Source: Bubalus kerabau
Lineage: Eukaryota > Chordata > Mammalia > Artiodactyla > Bovidae
DNA: 64,000 nucleotides
Direction: 5' to 3'
Assembly: GCF_029407905.1 (NCBI RefSeq)
Contig: NC_073630.1
Coordinates: 47,579,001-47,643,000, forward strand
Position numbers and translations under genes: made by a program. Shown here piece by piece: positions 57,426-64,000 of the stretch; the stretch's first letter is position 1, and the number at the start of each line of letters is the position of its first letter. The notes below the pieces were generated by a model. It ran no database searches, was not told the DNA's origin, and worked only from the letters and a program-made list of their open reading frames with translations.

Positions 57426-60400
57426 ACTTAGACATCTAGGAGTCTCTCCACTAAGCAGAAGGGGGCCAGAGCTTCACATTCAGAAGCAAACACCAAACTC
57501 ATTTAGCTAAAACTGCCAGGCAAGTTAAGAAAAGGCAGAGCTCAGACAGGAATACAGTCAGTACATGGTACCCTGCTCTGGCCAGCAGTAACCATACCAC
57601 AGGTCTCTTTGAATGTGATTTTGCAAATCATTTAAAGGAATGTGCCTTTTTCTGTGGATCAACCGCTGAAGTTAACTTGGGGTGTCTGATTCAGATCATT
57701 GAGAGCATCCCCTGAGAAAAAGAAACCCTCATTACAAGGCCACTCTTTTCCCTCTACTCTTTTCCCTAAATGAAATTAAGACTCCTTCTGAAGGTGGCAA
57801 TTGCAAATGAAGGCCTGATTACAACACATCTTAAGGCCACATGGCAAATCACACTACAAAAAATGTTTTCCATGCCACATATCTACTCTCTTACAAATCT
57901 ATACCAGGAAGTACAAACAACGTGTTTATCTCTCTCTAGAACAGAACTCAGCAAATAGACCGGAACCTTGACTCTAAATACGAATAACTGAATAAACTTA
58001 CAATATATATTTTATAGACTCTGCTTGAAGTGTGGACAAATACAAAAAGGCTGCATAAGTTAGGGCCATTCAAAACTCACTGTGGTAAAAGTATCCAGAA
58101 AGAAAGGCTAAAAAACATGGTTTTCTAATCTCTTGTGATTTATGAAATATCAATAAAACAAACTCCACTGAATGGATTTCAATGTAGGCTTGCAGAATTT
58201 TGTGGTGCTGGTTTTGAAACAGTTATAACTAAGACCTCAAGTCCTTGGGTCACTTGGTGGACTAGAAGGCCATCATTCACAGGAGCAGGTTCCAAAGTCA
58301 ATGGCCCAGAGTTCAAAGCCAGAATAGACTGTGTGCTCTGATATCCTCACACCTCCCAGAGCGTAGAGGAACAAAGGCAAACAGGGACAGACTATGGTCA
58401 CCTGGGAGGTAGACATGTGTTATTAATTCTGAAATCTCCATGGCCACCATCACCACAATGCCTAAAAAAAAAAATCAAAACCATACTCATTGTAACTGAA
58501 TAGGAATGAAACGTGCGTGTTTTGGTTTTGCATATTTTGAGGTCTAGTCTGAAGATAATGATTTTATAAAAAGAAACTCACTTTCTAAAAGAGCATTAAG
58601 CCAAGTTCATAATCATGATCCCTTTCTAGGTATGTAAATTAAGCTGCTAAGAACAAACACTTTGAAGCAGAATCTAATTCAGATGGACATAGAATACATT
58701 GTCTGTGAAGACCGTGCCCTCAGCAAGGAACGCCAGACACAAACACGAGTACAAAACCACCTCTACACCTCCATCCCACAAGCTGAACTGCTTAATTTCT
58801 TTGAGTCTTCATCTATCCATCTAGAAAATGAACACAATGCCTACTTTACAGGCTTAACCATGGGATTCCACTGAAGTTCAGGGTGTGTAGGAAAGTGGCT
58901 GCAGAATCCAGGTCTCACCTGCAGGGGGAGCTACACAAATGCCCACTTCCTTGTCTGATTTCTCAGATCCAACTATTTCTCTGTCCTCCCACTCCTCCCT
59001 GTCTCTCCCTTCCTAAAGCTTTTTTTTTTTTTTTTTTTTGTTAAGTAAAATGTATGCAGTAAAGTTTCTGTACCTACAGGCCGATGGAATAGACATTGAG
59101 ATTTATGAATATGCAAAGGTGAATGAGGACCAGACTTCATGCTTCCCTCTCTGGGGGTGTCTTGCCTTCTTAGAGAAGAGAGAGTAGAAATGACAACTCA
59201 GCTTGGAGATTACAGTGAGTCTCAACTCAATGTGTAACAGAGGCATTTTTAAAGATCAAAGTTTCACGTGAAAGAAAAATCTTGAAAACTCTTAAATGGA
59301 AAAAAATGTGATACCTAAATTTATCTCCAATGCTTTAGTCACTGCAAGTTTGGGCAAAGGTATGAGCAAAGAGATAGTACAAATTGCTAACAAATGTCAC
59401 TTGCTTCAAAAGAAGGAGTGACAGACAATATCTATATTTTCCAGCTTCAAGCATCTTCTTTAGGTATTTGCAGGCAAAATCATTAAGGACTAAATATGAA
59501 AAATCAAAATTTTGAAAATGTAGAAATGGGTAAAATGCAGTAATTTCCCATTCAGAAAAAAACAATCAAAAAACAAAACAAACAAACAAAAAAAGGAAAA
59601 TGTGAAGTTTAGATCACTCATATGCACCAAAGCTCTTGCTGAATATCTGCATCATAAAACTACTGTAGAAATGCCCAGAGTTTAAAATAAATAAAACAAA
59701 TTAATGGGTGAAATAGGAGAGGAGAAATGTATTCTCAGAATTCATATATTCTTTTTGTAAATATTATCAGTAACCACCATCACTTGAAAAAGGACTAGGG
59801 AAGAGGAAAGAAAACACCTTACTGCTTGGAAAATTATCCATGAAGAATCTGTCTCTGTAATTCATGTCCACAGTTGTTATTTATAGTCTCAGACAGTAAC
59901 TTGAGACTTGCCCAAGGGTGTGAGATAGACTTCCTTCTCCTCCACATGAACTCTGCCTACTAAGTACTAACTGCTCACAGTCTTCCCACCTTGTAAAGGT
60001 AGATAAAGTCAATCCTAAAGATAACAATTAAAACTTAAAGTCCTTGCTAAAAAGAGTTGGAGTCAAAGGACGACTTCTGTGCTATAGTGCCACAGCAAAG
60101 AGGAAGACACACATCACCAATCTCTCTACACCTAGATACCTGCATGGGGGGAAAAAAAAAAAATATATATATATATATATATACACACACATACACATAT
60201 ATATGTATGTATCTGCAAATGCATAGAACACAGGATAAAAGGGGAACCAGCCAGCTGTTATGAGCCAACAAATCAGTAAGAATCCACTATGTCCAAAAGA
60301 TGGTCCACCAGCATCCCAGGTGCTGAACCTATGTAAGATCATAAAACTTTCTGCCCTAAAACTGCTTATTGTCTAAGAGTGAGTGGAAGGTTGGACTCAC

Positions 60401-60580
60401 AATCAATCAACACACCCACATGTAAACAGAACAAGGGCATGTGTGCTGAGGGAGAAAAGATGGGGGTCAGTTAGGGGCTTGAAAACAGATCTAATTTACC
60501 GTATAAACAGCTTAGAACAAGAATGCCAGACAGGTCCTCTGAGGATGTTAGAGGCCCCTGCCCCACATGTGGCTCAGATA
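57426..60580. other. no gene recognised
   Basis: Contains a T20 run (59020-59039) and the TA/CA microsatellite at 60163. A MIR-like scrap lies near 58795-58850 (TGAGTCTTCATCTATCCATC). No coding signal. Confidence 0.5.
60163..60206. repeat. (TA)n/(CA)n microsatellite after an A-run
   Basis: A12 followed by TA units, CA units and ATATATATGTATGTAT. Confidence 0.9.
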
Positions 60581-60788
60581 GGCTTCCCTGGTGGCTCAGA
60601 CTGTAAAGAATCTGCCTGCAAAGCAGGAGACCGGGGTTTTATCCCTGGATTGGGAAGATCCCCTGGAGAAGGAAATGGCAACCCACTCCCAGAATTCTGG
60701 CCTAGAGAATCCCCATGGACAGAGGAGCCTGGCGGCCTATAGTCCATGGGGTCGCAAAGAGTTGGACACAACTGAGCGACTTTCACTT
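60581..60788 (+). mobile_element. Bov-tA SINE
   Basis: GGCTTCCCTGGTGGCTCAGA head; the body is nearly full, ending ACACAACTGAGCGACTTTC. Confidence 0.94.
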
Positions 60789-60914
60789 AATTCTACTTCC
60801 TAGGTCCACATGTAATTCAAATAATAAGTGAACCCATCACTAAATTACACATGAGTAGAGATATCCAGTAGAGTTATAACCTTTGTCACAGTAGCTGTCT
60901 CCAATGATCACTTT

Positions 60915-61362
60915 TTGTTAACCACTTTATAAACTGAAGTATAGTTCATTTACAACATTAAGTTAGTTTCAGGTGTACAGCAAAGTGATTTAGTGTGTGT
61001 GTGTATGTGTATTATTTTTCAGATTTTTTCCATTATAGGTTATTATAGGATACTGAATATAGTTCCCCATGCTGTACAGTAGATCCTTGTTTACCTATTA
61101 TATATAGTGGTATTTGTTAATCTAAAGCTCCAAATTTATGTCTACTCTCACCAGCTCCTTTAGTAACCATAAGTTTGTTTTCTGTGTTTATGGGTCTATT
61201 TTTATTTTGTAAATAAGTTCACTTATATCTATCATTTTTTTAGATTCCACATAAACATGATATCATATGATATTTGTCTTTCTCTGTCTGACTTAGTACG
61301 ATCATCTCTAGGTCTATCCACATTGCTGCAAATGGCATTATCTCATTCTTTGAAATAAATGC
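60915..61362 (-). mobile_element. L1 3' end, minus strand
   Basis: GAAGTATAGTTCATTTACAA, GTTTCAGGTGTACAGCAAAG, CCATAAGTTTGTTTTCTGTG, AGATTCCACATAAACATGAT and CATTGCTGCAAATGGCATTA: the same L1 3' region as at 2696, in opposite orientation. Confidence 0.88.
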
Positions 61363-61734
61363 AATCATCTTTCAAAGGAAAAATTTGTGTGCCCTTGCAT
61401 GTGTGACCTGCTTTTCTGAGTGCCCTACTCACTAGTTTAGAGTAGTGTTGGGTAATTCTGTGTGGCTGCCAACGTGCAAATAAAGCAAAACAGATGTGGT
61501 TTGCCAGGACCTTGCTCATCCATCCATGGGCTCGCCAATGAAAGTTCTGGGATCCCGAATAAATGACTGCAAGAGGCATACATGTATGGAAAACGGCATG
61601 TGGATTCCTCTAGCTTTGGGGGGTACCTGCTGAGTCCCCAGAAGAGTAAGAGGCAGAAGGAGGAAGGATAAGGAAGGGGAGGTAACATTCCCCTTAAATA
61701 GGGCTGACCTGGGGACAGAATCAGGCTCTGATAC

Positions 61735-61870
61735 TCCCCGACTCTTTGAAATGAGTCAAGACACTTAATTTCCCTGGGCCTCTATAAAGTAAGGATGACA
61801 CCACTGCCCTCATGGAGAATACCTAGCGTGGCACCTGTAGGTATTTGGTTAAATGTTAGCTTTCCTCAAT
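61735..61870 (+). repeat. MIR SINE fragment
   Basis: AGTCAAGACACTTAATTTCC, CCTCTATAAAGTAAGGATGA and CTAGCGTGGCACCTGTAGG follow the MIR 3' half. Confidence 0.65.
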
Positions 61871-62164
61871 ACTAAGGGGACTAGAAAATAAAAAGGCCTG
61901 GTGACAAATGATGAATCATCCACGGTCCAGAGTTAGCCTGCTAAGGGAAATACAAAGAAGTATAAAAGATAGTGAGAGCCAAGATCTGGTTCTCAACCAG
62001 GTGGTGGGATGCAGCTGCTTATGTGATATTATTGGAAATCAATCTTTAACCTATGAAATTCCAGGAAGTAACTAGACCAGAGATAGAAAATCAAAGGTAG
62101 TTTAAAAAGGAAATAGGCAGTTTAAAATAAAAAAAAAATACAATCCAAGCTGCAAAGTCCATCA

Positions 62165-62310
62165 TGTACCCACTACCATTCTAAATGCTTGTATACATAT
62201 CTTATGAAATAGGAACTTTTGCTATCCTTTTTTTCAGATGGAGAAAGAGACACTAAAAGTTAACAACCTAGTTTCAGGGTGCATGCCCTTAACCTCTACA
62301 CTGAACTGCC
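62165..62310 (+). repeat. MIR SINE fragment
   Basis: ACATATCTTATGAAATAGGA, TCAGATGGAGAAAGAGACAC and GCCCTTAACCTCTACACTGA are in MIR order. Confidence 0.6.
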
Positions 62311-62954
62311 TCCCTTTGCTAACAGAGTTTTTAATCTTTGCTAACTAAAACTGCAATGTGCTACAGCTACGTAGTGGAATGAGAGCTGGCTAATGGCCTC
62401 ACAGAGCCCACCGTTTAATAGGGATGATGGAATCTATGAGTCCAGGGCAGCTGTACAAGAATCTGCTGGACAAAGAACAGAGAAGCCCAGGCTGCCCAGA
62501 AGAGAGTGGGGAAGGAGAAGCAGGTGTTATCAGAACAGAGCCTTTCTCCCATCTCCCTGCTTTGAAATCATTCTATATGCACCCAGCACAGTGTAGGGCA
62601 CACTCAGTGGAAAATTGCCTTTATCATCTTTTGATTATCAAGATAATGATATTGTCTACTGATCTTACTCACAAATATGAATAAAATATGATCTATCCTC
62701 TCTCAAGGAGCATATGATCTTGTGGGGCTGGAGATATGAATTAATTCTAATAGGATATCTGAAAGTAATTCTAATAGGACTTCTCATATTAAGTTTGTGG
62801 TGATGACTTGAAATCTTGAGACAACAGACATGATATACAATCATAGTCCTGATTATTTATATCACCAACAATTTCTGATAGTTACCTGATGATCTTCCTA
62901 ATGGTCCATAAGTCTGACAATTTCTGCTGTTACATGTTGATAAACTAGGTTAGG

Positions 62955-63185
62955 GGGCTCCCCAGGTGGCATTAGTGATAAAGAACCTGTGTGCCAGTGC
63001 ACTAGATATAAGAGACTGGGGTTTGATCCCTGGGGGTTGATCCCTGAGGTTTGTCCCCTGGAGGAGGACATGGCAACCCAGTCCAGTATTCTTGCCAGGA
63101 GAATCCCATAGACAGAGGAGCCTGGAGGGATACAGTCCATAGGGTAGCAAGGAATCAGACATGACCAAAGCAGCTGAGCACACAG
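62955..63185 (+). mobile_element. Bov-tA SINE with an internal duplication
   Basis: Head GGGCTCCCCAGGTGGC. After the B-box, TTGATCCCTGGGGG is followed by TTGATCCCTGAGG, a small tandem repeat inside the SINE. The body ends CAGACATGACCAAAGCAGC. Confidence 0.9.
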
Positions 63186-63804
63186 TACAAACAAACTGGA
63201 ATAAAGGATCATGCATTTAATCAAGAAACATATGTTGAAATATAATTAATCAATGATTTTCCATTGGGCGAAAGATGGACAACATCCACCATAGACTAGA
63301 GAAATTATGACATGTGAATATGAATTAGCTCATCAAGAAATGTATATTAAAATACATACCAGTAGCTTCTGAAAAGCACTCGTTTTTAAAGAAATGCAGT
63401 TCTGAGCACTGTTCAGGAACTGCCTGTCCCACTCCATCACACACACACAAACGTAAAAATCACAAACTGCATAATAACAAAGTGAAAAGACTAAACCACA
63501 CAAAGGTCATCAAGGTTAGTTTGAAAAATTACCCAGTATGTGAAACTACCTTTTTAAGCAGAAAAATGTCTTAGAAAAGGTTCAAAGAAAGAGAGCCAGA
63601 ATTCCAGGTGAAGAGATGGCATTTTCAAAAGCAGGTTCTCCGTTGCTAAGCCAAGCTGAGAGGCAACATGACAGACAGAGCCCCAGACAATCGATTCTGA
63701 GGCTGACCATGGCTTACAGCCATACAGCCTGAGGAAAGGTATGAAGGTTCTCTGGGCCTTAATTTCCTTATCTATGCCTAGGCTCTTAGGCGGATTTCAT
63801 AAAG

Positions 63805-64000
63805 GATCATTGTTTATGTGTCAACTCGGCCAGGCTATGGTGACTAGTTCTTCAAACACTAGTCTAGGTATCACTGTGAAGGTATTTTGTAAGTGTACCT
63901 TTTTAAGTAAAGCAGATGACTCTCCATAATATGGGCAAGGCTCATCCAATCAATTGAAAACTATAAGACCAAAAACTGAGGTTGCCCTCAGAGGAACGAA
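63805..64000 (+). repeat. probable ancient dispersed repeat, cut by window end
   Basis: TATGTGTCAACTCGGCCAGG, CACTAGTCTAGGTATCACTG, CTCCATAATATGGGCAAGGC and TCATCCAATCAATTGAAAAC resemble a familiar old mammalian interspersed repeat; family not assigned. Confidence 0.4.

Larger units (their letters stand above)
55650..64000. other. flank upstream of exon 1b
   Basis: No gene is recognised. Repeat-poor up to about 60580 apart from a degraded MIR (57160-57425), a T20 run and a TA/CA microsatellite; then Bov-tA, L1 and MIR copies. It is intronic if a more distal first exon exists, as known for brain transcripts in other mammals. Confidence 0.7.

Overview
The window is nuclear DNA from a ruminant, almost certainly a bovid (cattle or a close relative). 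It is AT-rich and intron-dominated, and it carries ruminant-specific retroposons throughout: tRNA-Glu-headed Bov-tA SINEs, Bov-A2 dimers, BovB LINE 3' ends, the ruminant L1-BT family and CHR-type SINEs. No prokaryotic, phage, plasmid or CRISPR content is visible. The only protein-coding gene supported is PPARGC1A (PGC-1alpha, the transcriptional coactivator of mitochondrial biogenesis, thermogenesis and gluconeogenesis), on the minus strand and incomplete: only its 5' part lies here.

Layout, read in the direction of PPARGC1A transcription (high to low coordinates). 64000-55700: upstream flank (intronic for any more distal first exon) with MIR, L1 and Bov-tA copies. About 55650-55552: the alternative muscle/brown-fat-type first exon 1b, identified here by its short coding end (M-D-S-V-L-K) at a phase-0 GTGAGT donor, with a CRE-like TGACGTGG and a TATA-like element upstream. 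55551-41430: about 14 kb that is both intron of the 1b transcripts and 5' flank of the canonical promoter; 50534-41430 is free of Bov SINEs. 41525-41430: canonical proximal promoter with a palindromic CRE, an E-box and a TATA-like element. About 41424-41255: canonical exon 1 with a 15-codon uORF in the leader and the 16-residue N-terminus. 41254-35912: intron 1. 35911-35732: exon 2 (60 codons, acidic activation domain). 35731-1: the 5' part of a very large intron 2, dense in Bov-tA, Bov-A2, BovB and L1 insertions. Exon 3 and the rest of the gene lie beyond position 1.

Both first exons end in phase 0 and splice to the same exon 2, so the two promoters give proteins that differ only at the extreme N-terminus. 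The most interesting observation is that bovine exon 1b appears to have lost the upstream start used for the mouse 12-residue N-terminus. It keeps only the internal Met and puts out-of-frame upstream AUGs in front of it. Other points worth a look are a 600-bp-spaced direct repeat in the promoter flank, a roughly 60-bp duplication flanking one SINE, a CpG-rich patch in intron 1, a MER20 copy in intron 2, and the sharp contrast between SINE-dense intron 2 and the SINE-free promoter domain. I found no convincing novel multi-gene system.
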